In this document: positions 1-9,858 of the stretch, in pieces
Numbering within the stretch: position 1 is the stretch's first letter
How the letters are laid out: each line of letters starts with the position of its first letter
Assembly (NCBI GenBank): GCA_002786065.1
Contig: NHNY01000050.1
Location: 1 to 35,763, forward strand
DNA from: Microcyclospora pomicola
Taxonomy: Eukaryota > Ascomycota > Dothideomycetes > Capnodiales
DNA: 35,763 nt
Direction of reading: 5' to 3'
Notes under the pieces: generated by a model
The model's database searches: none
What the model saw: the letters and a program-made list of their open reading frames with translations, nothing else
What the model was told of the DNA's origin: nothing
Translations under genes and position numbers: made by a program

Positions 1-130
1 GCAATATTAATAAATAAACAAAATCAAAAGTAAGCGATTTAAGAACCAGTTTTAAAGCGTGATAATAGGGATATCACTAGCGTAGATCTAGCGTGATTCT
101 CAACATATGTAAGCTTTTATTCTTAGATTG

Positions 131-180
131 CTTCTCCTCTTCCCTCTCCTTCCCTCTCTCTCTGATTTCTGACCTCCTCT
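131..180 (+). promoter_or_regulatory. Pyrimidine-rich tract upstream of the first histone gene
   Basis: An almost uninterrupted C/T tract of about 45 nt ends roughly 35 nt before the ATG at 213. Such tracts are common just upstream of start codons in filamentous fungi and often mark the transcription start region. No TATA box is evident. The role is inferred from position and composition only. Confidence 0.4.
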
Positions 181-212
181 ACCATTCCTTATCAGCTATT
201 AATCCCTCTACA

Positions 213-741
213 ATGCCGCCTCTTACACCTGCATCTACTGCATTGTCTTCTAGCAATGGTATGTAATTTATGCCTTCTTTTAACACACCGATCTTCTAAC
301 TAACGAAAAAAATTAGCTATCATACGTAAAGGGCGCACGAAACTTGTAGCAAAACGCAGTGTCAAGTTCCCTTTAAAACGACCTCGTATGGGACAGCAGT
401 CTCAGTCACGAAAAAAGCGAAGACTTAAGCCTGGCACTGCTGCATTACGCGCTATTCGACAGATCCAGAAAACGACCGTTCTATGTATACCGCGCCTTCC
501 CTTTTCGCGTCTTGTACGTGAGATAATGTCAGATATATCATCAGAGGGTCAGCTTCGCATTCAAGGCTCTGCGTTAGGAGCCTTACAGGAAGCTGCGGAG
601 GCATTTCTTATAACAGAGTTCGAGATGTCCTTACTCGCGACCCTCCACGCAAAACGCGTCACGATGGCAGTTAAGGACATGCGCCTGATCCGGATGCTCC
701 GACATAGGATGAATGGCGACCCATACTACGAGCTAGACTAG
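213..741 (+). CDS. CenH3/CENP-A-like histone H3 variant (2 exons)
   Basis: A predicted 156-residue protein from exons 213-258 and 317-741. The 58-nt intron 259-316 has a GTATGT donor, two CTAAC-type branch motifs and a TTAG acceptor. The first exon adds 16 residues to the longer open frame that starts at Met40. The histone fold spans about residues 52-147: PGTAALRAIR precedes alpha-1, then [22 protein letters not shown] and LHAKRVTM follow. Between REI and ALQEA there are 18 residues, as in human CENP-A, against 16 in canonical H3. This longer loop 1 is a CenH3 hallmark. The tail is basic but lacks the ARTKQ/KSTGGK sequence of H3. FEDTNL of H3 is replaced by FEMSLL. It probably packages DNA in a specialised nucleosome. 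It could be the organism's CenH3, a second accessory one, or a fast-evolving H3 paralogue. Histone family assignment is firm; the centromere role is inferred. Confidence 0.85.
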
Positions 742-828
742 TGTAAGCTCCTTTTATTCACATGTATATATTACCTAATTGCTAACATTCTTTTCTAGCT
801 TTACTTTGAGATCGTCTCTATTACTAGT

Positions 829-1576
829 GCCAATCACTGCCAATCACACCTTCCACATGTACTGTTCCTTGCTATCTACAGAAATTCATTTTCGCGTAAC
901 CTAACGACTTTGTGTAGCCCCTTATGAGCTAAAAATCACTCTTTACTGCCAATCACTGCCAATCACACCTAGTATGTATACGAAATTTTTATACCCGCTA
1001 TAAGCAAAAGAACTAAATTTCTCCTTCTAGAAAGTTGTAAAACGATTATTAGTACGTCCTTTCGAGCTCTTGTTGTCGATATAGTGCTCTTAAGCTAACT
1101 ATCCTCTCCCTAGAGCTTTTCAGATTTTTCGGTTTATTTTCAAGTTACCCAAAAGCGACAAGTGTCTACAACAGCCTTATTTCGCGCGCTATGCGCTCAC
1201 ACTGCCAGATGTCGCGGGATTCAGCGTCATACACTGCCAATCACAAAGCCAATCACTCTCAGCGGTTTTGGAAAAAACATCCCAGGCTTCACTTCAGGCA
1301 TGTGACGGTTCGCTTACCTGACCAATCAGAGGTCGCCACGTGATTACCCCGCCCCAGCCACCCAATTTTTATGACGTCACCGCCTCAACGTTCCACCAGT
1401 CATCACCTTCACTTTGACAAACCCCTGCACATCCTTTTGACAAGCTGCCCTACATTGCTGCCAATCACTGCCAATCACACCTGCTGCCCCGCTGTCGTTC
1501 CTCGCATCGCCAGACACTGCGAAACCCATCAAAACTCGTCCGCCATCTACATACCTGCCAATCACTTGCCAATCAC
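829..1576 (+). repeat. Forward GCCAATCAC array upstream of the second histone gene
   Basis: The 9-mer GCCAATCAC occurs ten times on the + strand, in five pairs: 829/839, 948/958, 1236/1248, 1460/1470 and 1557/1568. Within a pair the copies start 10, 10, 12, 10 and 11 bp apart, close to one helical turn. The core is a CCAAT box, the target of the HAP/CBC complex, whose subunits are themselves histone-fold proteins. The array fills the 0.86 kb between the two histone genes and ends 28 bp before the ATG at 1605. It is seen directly; the binding factor is inferred. Confidence 0.85.
1318..1380 (+). promoter_or_regulatory. Composite promoter of the second H3 variant: CCAAT, E-box and CRE
   Basis: A compact set of classical sites lies about 225-285 bp before the ATG at 1605: CCAAT at 1322-1326, the palindromic E-box CACGTG at 1337-1342, and the palindromic CRE/ATF site TGACGTCA at 1372-1379. 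The CRE and E-box are established sites for bZIP and bHLH factors. Their spacing and position fit a core promoter. No TATA box is evident. Confidence 0.55.
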
Positions 1577-1604
1577 AATCCTGGGTACCTCACACTCCCA
1601 CACA

Positions 1605-2283
1605 ATGGCCGACGCCAATCCACCACCCGCGACCACCCAGCAAGACGGCGAGACCCCTTCGACGCGCATCCGGGTCGACGCATCACCCATCAAGCGTACT
1701 GCAGTCAGGAGACAGACAGGCTTCAAATCTACAGGCGGAAAGGGTCCAAGAAAGACTCTCGCTCCAAAAAAGTCTAAGACAGTCCGTAAGAGGCTCACAC
1801 AAGGTCGTGACTGGGTGCCTTTCAACAAGATCCCTGGAAAGTACAGGAAGAACAAGCATGGACAGAAGAAAGCTATCAGGCCAGAGCGTGAGTAATAGTG
1901 ATTGGCATAGTGATTGGCACTTACTAACTTGTGTTTAGTCTCTCAAATCAAAGAGATTCGCCACTTTCAGAAGAGTGTCTCACTTCTCATCCCGAGAACG
2001 CCTTTTGCTCGTCTCGTCCGTGAGATTGGCCTGGGTTACAAGTTCGATCTCAGGTTCCAGGCTAGCGCGCTTGAGTGTCTTCAGGAGGCTGCAGAGGCGT
2101 TCTTGGTTCGAGTCTTCGAGAGTAAGTCGTCTGTTTAGCTTCTAGTTCTTTTACTTAGCTAATCCCCTGTTTCTAGTGACGAACCTGCTTGCTATTCACT
2201 CGAAGCGTGTCACTATCCAGCAGAAAGACATGCAGCTACTTAAGCTTCTTATGGAGAGCCCTGTAAGGATGGACGGCAATTGA
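1605..2283 (+). CDS. Divergent histone H3 variant with H3-type tail (3 exons)
   Basis: A predicted 190-residue protein from exons 1605-1887, 1939-2121 and 2177-2283. Intron 1 (51 nt) has GTGAGT, a perfect TACTAAC branch site and TTTAG. Intron 2 (55 nt) has GTAAGT and TTCTAG. ATG 1605 is preferred because of its A at -3 and G at +4; the frame is open upstream to 1371, but that part is promoter-like repeat. Residues 31-63 match the H3 tail: [10 protein letters not shown] then [10 protein letters not shown], so K41 and K46 correspond to H3 K9 and K14. About 25 extra basic residues (66-92) separate the tail from the fold. The fold (95-184) has [37 protein letters not shown] and [10 protein letters not shown]. 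Loop 1 has canonical H3 length. FEMTNL replaces FEDTNL, a change shared with the neighbouring gene. It is probably a specialised nucleosomal H3; replication-independent use is inferred from the introns and divergence. Confidence 0.88.
1898..1918 (-). repeat. Two reverse-oriented GCCAATCAC copies inside intron 1
   Basis: GTGATTGGC, the complement of the upstream 9-mer, occurs at 1898-1906 and 1910-1918. Both lie within the 51-nt first intron of the H3 variant, between donor and branch site. They start 12 bp apart, like pairs elsewhere in the array, and occupy about 40% of the intron. Confidence 0.85.
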
Positions 2284-2322
2284 GGCTAGACTAGGCTAGG
2301 CTGTTTGCTTAGTTAGGCTCCT

Positions 2323-2402
2323 AGTAGCAAGGTTGGCTACTAAACAACAATGATACCCATATAGTAGCGTAGATAGCTACTAAAAACCGATGATACCCAC
2401 TA
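2323..2402 (+). repeat. Tandem 40-bp repeat forming two hairpins after the H3 variant stop
   Basis: Two 40-bp units (2323-2362, 2363-2402) lie head to tail, starting 40 bp after the stop at 2281-2283. Each contains AGTAGC, seven bases, then GCTACT, so each can form a 6-bp stem with a 7-nt loop. Stems are identical while loops differ (AAGGTTG and GTAGATA). Both units also carry GATACCCA. The position suggests the 3' UTR. Fungal histone mRNAs are not known to use the animal histone stem-loop, so a 3'-processing or stability role would be unexpected and is only a hypothesis. Confidence 0.7.
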
Positions 2403-2456
2403 TATCGTAATGCCTTGTGTCTTATAAACTATCTCCTACACGTGATATAAGCAGCA

Positions 2457-2492
2457 CTGTGATTGGCACTGTGATTGGCACTGTGATTGGCA
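2457..2492 (-). repeat. Three tandem 12-bp units carrying reverse GCCAATCAC
   Basis: The 12-mer CTGTGATTGGCA is repeated three times without change. Each unit holds one GTGATTGGC (2459, 2471, 2483). This is the downstream end of the array around the second H3 variant and has the opposite orientation to the upstream copies. Confidence 0.9.
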
Positions 2493-2769
2493 TTCGAAAT
2501 AGCGTTAGTATAAACGTTTCATACTAGTATGTAAGATTAGCGTCTAACCTTCCTTTTAGAGCTAGCGTAGCTTCTAACGCTCTAACGGTCATTCCCCAAT
2601 TTCTATTAGGGTAACTTCCCCAATTAAACCCAAATTCAGGACCGGGGACCCGAATAACATGGGTCCCCGCACAATATAGAGGTTAAATAGAAGAACCCAA
2701 ACAATTGGGTAAGCCCCAAATTTTCCTCCACCTCCGCCCCAACCCGCCCCATGGTGGCCTCTAGCCCTA
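2493..2769. other. Gene-free junction with a strong inverted repeat
   Basis: No reading frame is convincing here. The stretch holds a perfect 8-bp inverted repeat, GGGGACCC (2644-2651) and GGGTCCCC (2661-2668) around a 9-nt loop, and a weaker ACCCAA/TTGGGT hairpin about 30 bp further on. Composition changes from the histone region to the RIP-affected block at its end. It might be the non-coding left part of the retroelement, but no matching copy was seen at the right end. Confidence 0.45.
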
Positions 2770-5700
2770 CTTAACTTAATACCTTATAGGTAACAACGAC
2801 GACTAGGATATAGTCTAAATGTTCTTAACATTCGCTAGTTTTAAAGATAAGATATAAACTATATTTAGTATTAGTAACAAACAGGCTAATACTATACGAA
2901 TAATTTAAGTCCTAACTTAGAAGACTTTAGCTACCGACTATACTATTAAGTTCTAGGAGTATAGATAGATTACTAGATAGGACGACGATACTCTAATTAT
3001 AATATATAAGAGAGGACTAAAAGATTTAGTAAAAGACGAACTTATATATATCTCTATATAACTTAGTATATTAATAGGAATAATCGAGCGTACGATTACT
3101 CTTAATAATAGACTATATAAAAGAAGTATAGAGAGAGGATATAGACTAAGAGGATCTAGTACATTAAGGACCCCTTATTTTAATAAGAACGCTAGATGTT
3201 CTAACTATAGCTACTATAGTAATCTAATAGACCTTAGTACTACTACTCCGATTTGACGTAAAGGCGCTAGACCTAAGAAAGGGTTTAAAAGTAACAATAT
3301 AGAAAAACTAACTTACTATACTTATAGTAAAGAAGGCTATATAGTAAGAGATTATCGCTCGAAAAGGTAATAGAGGAATATATAACTCCGATAGTTTAAT
3401 ACTATTATATAAAAGGTGTAATTTAACGCTACAATCCCTATAATTAAGAAAGAAAGCGATAAGGAATAGTAATAGAAACAACCTTACTATAGTAGCTAAG
3501 TCTAGGCTATCTATAAGAAAGACAACTACTAGGAGTACTATAAGATAAAGGTATTATTTAAAATATTCCTAAATAAGACAAACTAATAGGAGGTTCGCGA
3601 TAACGTACTAGACTTTATTAAAAGCCTCTAGGATAAACTAACTAAGCTTTTAGAGCTACTAAGAGGAGAACTAACTAATAAGATCCGAAACGATATTACC
3701 TTATATAGCTATTTAATTACTAGAAACTAGTATGTTATCGATACTATTAACGACCTTAGAATAAATAGGCTAGTTACCTTCGCTACTATAATAGTACTTT
3801 ATAAAGATAATAACACTTTTATTAGCTATAATAATAGAGCCTTCGTAGATAAAGAAGTACTAGAAAGTAATAATAAGGACGACTTAGATAAGTATAAGAG
3901 TAACGAAGAAAGTAATAGAGATAACGGATTCCTAATATTCTGTATTTATACTACTACTAAAATTAAGAAACTCGTCTTACTTATAGTTAAATCTGCTAAT
4001 TAGATTATACTAATTATAGAAGGAAGGAGATTCCTTAACCTATAAAAGTTCGACTAAATACTACTTAACTTTAGAAGGAAGGTTTAGAGTATATAATAAG
4101 TACTAATAATCCTAAACTTTAAATCCTTTATCTAGGAATTCCTACTAATTAGTAGCACCTTCTAATAAGATAGAAGTTATAAAGTAAACAGATTTAGGGT
4201 TACTAAGGAAATAAGAGCTACTACTATTAGGCTTAAGGAAGTATATAAGCTTATAGAAGAAGACTAATAAAAAGCTAAGTAAGCTAGTAGTATATTATTT
4301 AAAGAAGCATGTAAGTAGGACCTTACTCGCGAAGCTTACTATTAAAGGATAGGATAATTTATCTTACTACTACTATTACTCTACTAGGGAAAAGAGAAGG
4401 CTCTTACTTAGAAAGTTATAGTAGAGAGCTTAATAATATAAAAACTTTAAAGTTAGTAGTTTTCTATATAATAGTTACTATATAAGGACGTACTACTATA
4501 GCTATAATAGACTCTAGCGTAGGTAGAAACTTCGTTTCTAGCAGTTTTATAAAATGTTAAAGGATCGCTACTAATAATAAAGGAAACGTAGGATACCTAG
4601 TAATTACTATAGATAGCTTATTACTACTTAGTATAAGTAAGGAAATAGTACTCTTATAAATAATCGTTTAGAAGTACTAGAAGGAAATTATATTTAATAT
4701 TATCGATATAGCTAATTATAACATTATACTTAGTATACCTTAGCTAAAACAATATAATCCGACTATTCTATAGATATTAGAAATAATTAGATTCGAGTAG
4801 TATAGTTACATAAACTGCGCTTACTCTATATAGCGATAGAGTACGCTAGTAGATAAGATAAGGGAGTTTAATATAGTAGAAGACTAGAACCTATAGTTAT
4901 AATAATAGACTAATAAAATAGACTTATAATTATAATAGGTATAATAGTAGAATAATATTAATAAGCGATAGGATAGACTATAGGACAACGCTAGCTAATA
5001 GAATGTTAGTATAGTAAAGGAGAATTATAAACCTTCTAGAATCTCTAAAGAGTATTAACAATTTAAGTAGCTCTTTTAGAAAGAGGAATTGTTAAAGACA
5101 TTACTTAAATATTAGCTATAGGATTATAAAATACTACTTAAGCTAAGGAAGCAACCTATATATAGTCTACTCTATACTTGTTTAATAAAAGAGCTTTAAA
5201 CTATTAAGGAATACCTAGATAAGTACCTAGTATAAGGATAAATTAGGAAATCGATATCCCTTATAGAATACTCTATAATATTCGTTCTAAAGAAAAACAG
5301 GAAATTACAAATAGTTATCGACTACTAGAAACTTAACAAAATTATAATTAAGAATAGATATCTACTACCTAATATAGAGGAACTATAAATATAATTCTTT
5401 AGAGTAAAATAGTATATAGCTATTAACTTATAGGAAGCCTACTATCTTATATATATAGCTAAGAAAGAAGAATAGAAGATAGTATTTAAAATACGCTATA
5501 GACTCTATAAATACCTTATTATACCTTTTAGATTAACTAACATACTAGCGTTAATATAGGAACTTATTAACAATATACTTAAAGAGTACCTCGATATGTT
5601 CGTAGTTACGTAACTTAATAATATTATAGTCTATACTAATAGTATACTCGAACAATATAAAGAATATATTAAGAAAGTATTTACAAAGCTTACTTCTTAG

Positions 5701-7850
5701 AACCTTAAAGTTAGTATTAACAAGTATAAATTCTATAAAAGAGAAGCTAAATTCCTTATATTTATTATTAGAGTAAATAGTATTAAACTAGACCTAGATA
5801 AGATTAAGTCTATTAAAGAATAGCCTATACTTAGTAATATTAAGGAAATACAATCGTTCCTAGGACTAGCTAATTATAACTAGAAATTTATTAAAGACTA
5901 CTTAAAGATCGTAACGCTACTTACTAAACTTACCTAAAAGGATAAGTCTTTTAAATAGAAAGTATAATAAGAATTAGTATTTAAGGTACTAAAGAAAGCC
6001 TATATAGAATAACCTATACTACGAATATTTAATATAATAAAACTAATTTAACTTAAAACCGATGTATTAGATATAGCTATAGGCGCTTATCTTATATAGA
6101 TAACTAATAATAAACGATATCTAATAGTATACTTCTTAAAGAAGATGTTACTAGTAGAATAGAACTATAATATCTATAATAAGGAACTTCTTACAATTAT
6201 TATAGCCTTATAATACTAGAGGATTTATACTAAAGAAGCTTTATAGCTTATAATCTACTCTAATTATAAGAACCTACTATACTTTATAACTACTAAGGTC
6301 TTAAATCGAAGGTAGACCTATTAGTTAGAACTCTTAGAACAGTATAAGTTTACTATCTAGTATATACTAGGTAAGGACAATAGTAGAGCAGATATACTTA
6401 GCTAAAGAAGTAACTATATAAGTTAAAAAGAAAATATAGAATAATAGATTCTTTAGATAAACACTAATAGAAGTCTTAGTAGCTATACTTAGGAATTTAA
6501 CGCGATTCTATATATAGTATAAGATACTAAAGAATAGTTCCTAATATTAGAAGGAAAATATAAGATTATATCTCTAGACAAGATACTAGAATATATCTAA
6601 CAATATTATATAGATCCCTTATAAGAGTACCTTAGTATTACTCGAACTATTAAAAGAATATAACGATACTTTATATTTAAACATATATAGAAACATATAG
6701 AGAAATATATTAAGAAATATATAGAATATTAATAAGACAAATCTTTATACTATGTAAAGTATAGAAATATATAATTTAGATTACTACTAATAGAGCTATA
6801 GTTAGAAGTTACTATAGACTTTATTATTAAGCTACTAAAATCTAAGAATAGAACTTTTAGAATAACCTATAACTCGATACTAGTTATTATCGATAGACTA
6901 ATAAAGTACTCCTACTTTATTCTCTATTAAGAATTGATAAATATAGTATAGTTTATATTCCTTATTATCGATAGACTTATATAATTATATAGAATACCTC
7001 GTATAATTATTACTAACTAAGGAACGCTCTTTACTTCGAATTATTAGAAGATACTAATAATATAACTCGGAATATAACATAAACTATCTACTATATTTTA
7101 TCCTATAATAGATAGATAAATAGAAAGAATAAATTAAAGTTTAGAAATATATATACAACACTATATTAACTATAATTAAGATAATTAAGTAAGCTTACTA
7201 CCTCTAGTATAGCTTACGCTTAATAATAGCATATCTAAAATAACTAAGTTCTTACTATTCTATATAAACTATAGAAAGTTACTAAATAACTTTATAACTA
7301 GATTTAATAGACTATTAGTAGCTTAGGCTATTATAATAGTCGACTAACTAAAAGATGTGTTTATAACAGTATAATAGAATATTATTAAATTATAATAGGC
7401 GATAATATCCTAAATAAAGAAGAAGAATAAAAATATACCTTAGCTTAAAAAGAAGGATAAAGTATATCTTCTTATAAAAAACTTTAAAATAAAGAGACCT
7501 TTAAAGAAACTTAATATAGTTAAAGTCGGTCTATTTTTAATTAAAGAAGTATAAGGACCTATTAACTACCTCCTCGATCTACTCGAAGATATAGAATATA
7601 TCTATCTTATATTCTATATATCCTTACTCGAACTAGTAGACCTAGAAACACTATTATAAACGACCTTTTACTACTAAGTCGATATAGACGAATATATTAT
7701 TAAGAAAATCCTAAAGAAATAAGGTTAGCGATACCTAGTTAAATAGAAAGGATACCTAGAATTAGAAAATACCTAGGAACTAAAGGAAAATCTTACGAAC
7801 TACTAGAACCTTCTACGCTAGTTCTACTAAAACTACTAGGAATAGGTATC
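2770..7850 (+). mobile_element. Fossil Ty3/Gypsy chromovirus, heavily RIP-mutated
   Basis: Remains of a Gag-Pol region read on the + strand in the Ty3/Gypsy order: zinc-knuckle region (about 3300-3370), aspartic-protease-like stretch (about 4490-4560), reverse transcriptase (about 5050-5780), RNase H (about 6040-6420), integrase (about 6590-7400) and a C-terminal chromodomain (about 7675-7830). The chromodomain places it with the chromoviruses, many of which target heterochromatin. The sequence is almost devoid of CpA and TpG and saturated with TpA, as RIP leaves it. It is broken throughout, with many dozens of lesions, and must be old and inactive. No pair of LTRs or target-site duplication was found. 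Confidence 0.85.
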
Positions 7851-8886
7851 TACTAGTTAGGATCCTTAGCGTCTTCCTATATACCTATAGGATACGTAGT
7901 TCTAGTTAATATCTTAGGAGGAAAATCTAACAATACTATAGCCTTAGCTAACTCTTACTATTAGATAAACACCTTCTTAAAGGCTAACGCGTTATTTATA
8001 TAACTATTTAGGAACTCTAGTTACTACTATAACTAACGCTCTTTTATATACGCTAATATAGCCTTCTTATAAGTAAGTAATACTACTTAGCTTACCTTCT
8101 AAGCTACTATCTATACATCCTTAATTTGTTTATCTAACTTCTTCTTCTTAGAACTTAGCGATTACTACTCTGCTATAGTAATTATAATATCGTAACTCTT
8201 ACTATTATAATAATTATATTTACTATAGAGGCCTAACTAAATATATATTTAATATATAGTCTTATTTACCTTATAGTAGGAATATTTTATTAGTATATTA
8301 GTTCTAAAGGTATTAATTAGATTAGCTCTATCTAGTCGTTGTTACGTACTTATATATACTAGTACCTTTAGTATAGTTAGTTAAAGGATAATAGTTTATA
8401 AGGATATAAATACTAGAGGAGGGGCTAGTTATTATAAGTATATAGGAAGGTATACTAAGTATAAGTACTCTATATTATAGAGCGTAGAATAAGTTCTAAG
8501 TTTATATAACCTCTATAATCTATCTAACCTATCGTTCTCTATAGATTATATAGATTATATAGATTATATAGATTACTTATAATTCTCTTATATATATAGT
8601 ATAGCTAGTTTTATTAGTTAGAATTATATATAACTTATTATTTAACCTTAGTAATTAGAATATAAGATCTCCTACCTTATTAGCTTTAACTATCCTCTAT
8701 TTAGAATATCTAATAAGAGCCTCTCTTTTAAATACCCTTAATAGTAAGTCTATAAAGAAGTATAGAGTAAGATAGTAGAATATATAGTAGTAGTAGAGTA
8801 AGGAGGAGAAGCTAGATAAGAGGTAAATACGAGTACTATTACTATAGTAGTTACTACTATTACTATAGTAGTAGTAGAGGGTAGTA

Positions 8887-8918
<32 letters not shown>

Positions 8919-9430
8919 CTACAATTAATAGCTATAAAACCTTCTAAAGAAGGGCGCTAGCGCTCTTCTTTAAAGGTAGAGAGAGAAGAGGTAGAGAAAG
9001 AGGCTATAGTAAGTCTTCTTATTACTTATAGTAGTAGTAGTAGTAGTATAGCTTTTTTTAAGATCTAAGAGAGTAAAAGAAAAGAAAACTAGTAAAGGAA
9101 TAGCTATAATAAATCGATATATAGCTACTAAGAGAGCCTATAAGAGGATTAACTAATAATAGAAGCGCGTTTTTAAGTAATTGCTTTATTAATAACAATA
9201 GGAAGTAATACTTACCTTCTCTTAATAATATACTAGCGACTATTATAATAGCGTAAGCTACTAAACAAGCCTATTAAGAGTTAGTATAATATCTATAGTA
9301 ATAATAGAGCTATAGAGAGCTGTAATAAGAGTTAATAGTAAGGTTGTAGTAGTAATAAGGTTGATATTAATGATATATAACCTTATTGTTAGGAGTTAAG
9401 GTTGATAATAGGAGCAAGCTAAGCGCAATT
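7851..9430. other. RIP-saturated tail of unknown identity
   Basis: This stretch has the same extreme TpA-rich, CpA/TpG-poor composition as the Gypsy fossil but no recognisable coding region. It may be the 3' non-coding part and LTR of the element or a different repeat. It contains four 9-bp ATAGATTAT-type units (8541-8576) and an (AGT)n run (about 8888-8918), with shorter runs of the same triplet near 9040. The composition returns to normal abruptly at about 9430. Confidence 0.6.
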
Positions 9431-9453
9431 AAGCTCCGTCGGTAGGAACTAAC

Positions 9454-9858
9454 TCAGCTTCTAGCATGCTCCGCACGTCTCTTCATCTCCACCGTTATGC
9501 TCGCCGCAGCCGCCTCGCGCATCAGCGCAACGGCCATCACCTCATGAACATGGACACTCCGTGATGCCCTTGGACGCGCGCGCAACGCGCATGCCACCCC
9601 ATCTGCTGCATCCACTCCATCAGCGTCTGCGAGCGACTCCCCTGATGTGGTTATCATCTCTTCCAAGCGGTCGATCTTCTCGGGTACGATACGGCGTGCC
9701 TCCACCACCGTCCGACGCAAGTACTCGGCCCAACTCTTGACGCCCGCAATGGCTTGCCTGGGCCCATTGCGCTCTTTCTCCTTGGCCGCAAGCTGGACGA
9801 CCTGGATGTCGATGCTGTTGTCGCTGAGCCGTTGCAGGCTCTGACCGATGCGATCCAA
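9454..9858 (-). pseudogene. Hypothetical protein fragment, helical, unrecognised
   Basis: A 134-codon frame on the minus strand has protein-like composition, with charged helical stretches such as VQLAAKEKERNG and PEKIDRLEEMITTSG. No family is recognised. The ATG at 9858 sits in a 16-bp tandem repeat, so it may not be the true start. Further protein-like pieces on the same strand lie just upstream (9960-11114), so this could be the 3' part of a larger broken gene. A small intact gene cannot be excluded. Confidence 0.35.

Noticed and set aside
1371-1604. Upstream extension of the second H3 variant to ATG 1371
   Set aside because: The frame is open, but it runs through promoter-like sites (the first ATG overlaps the CRE) and four GCCAATCAC copies. 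ATG 1605 has better context and leads directly into the H3-like tail.
1377-1855. Minus-strand frames opposite the second histone gene
   Set aside because: They are mirror frames of a well-supported coding exon and promoter.
2590-2620. Telomere repeat (TTAGGG) at 2606
   Set aside because: There is a single copy within unrelated sequence.
2580-2770. 5' LTR of the Gypsy fossil
   Set aside because: No matching sequence was found at 7850-9430, so a pair of LTRs cannot be supported. Only weak, low-complexity similarity was seen.
8541-8918. CRISPR-like array in the AT-rich tail
   Set aside because: These are simple microsatellites without spacers, in a eukaryotic genome.
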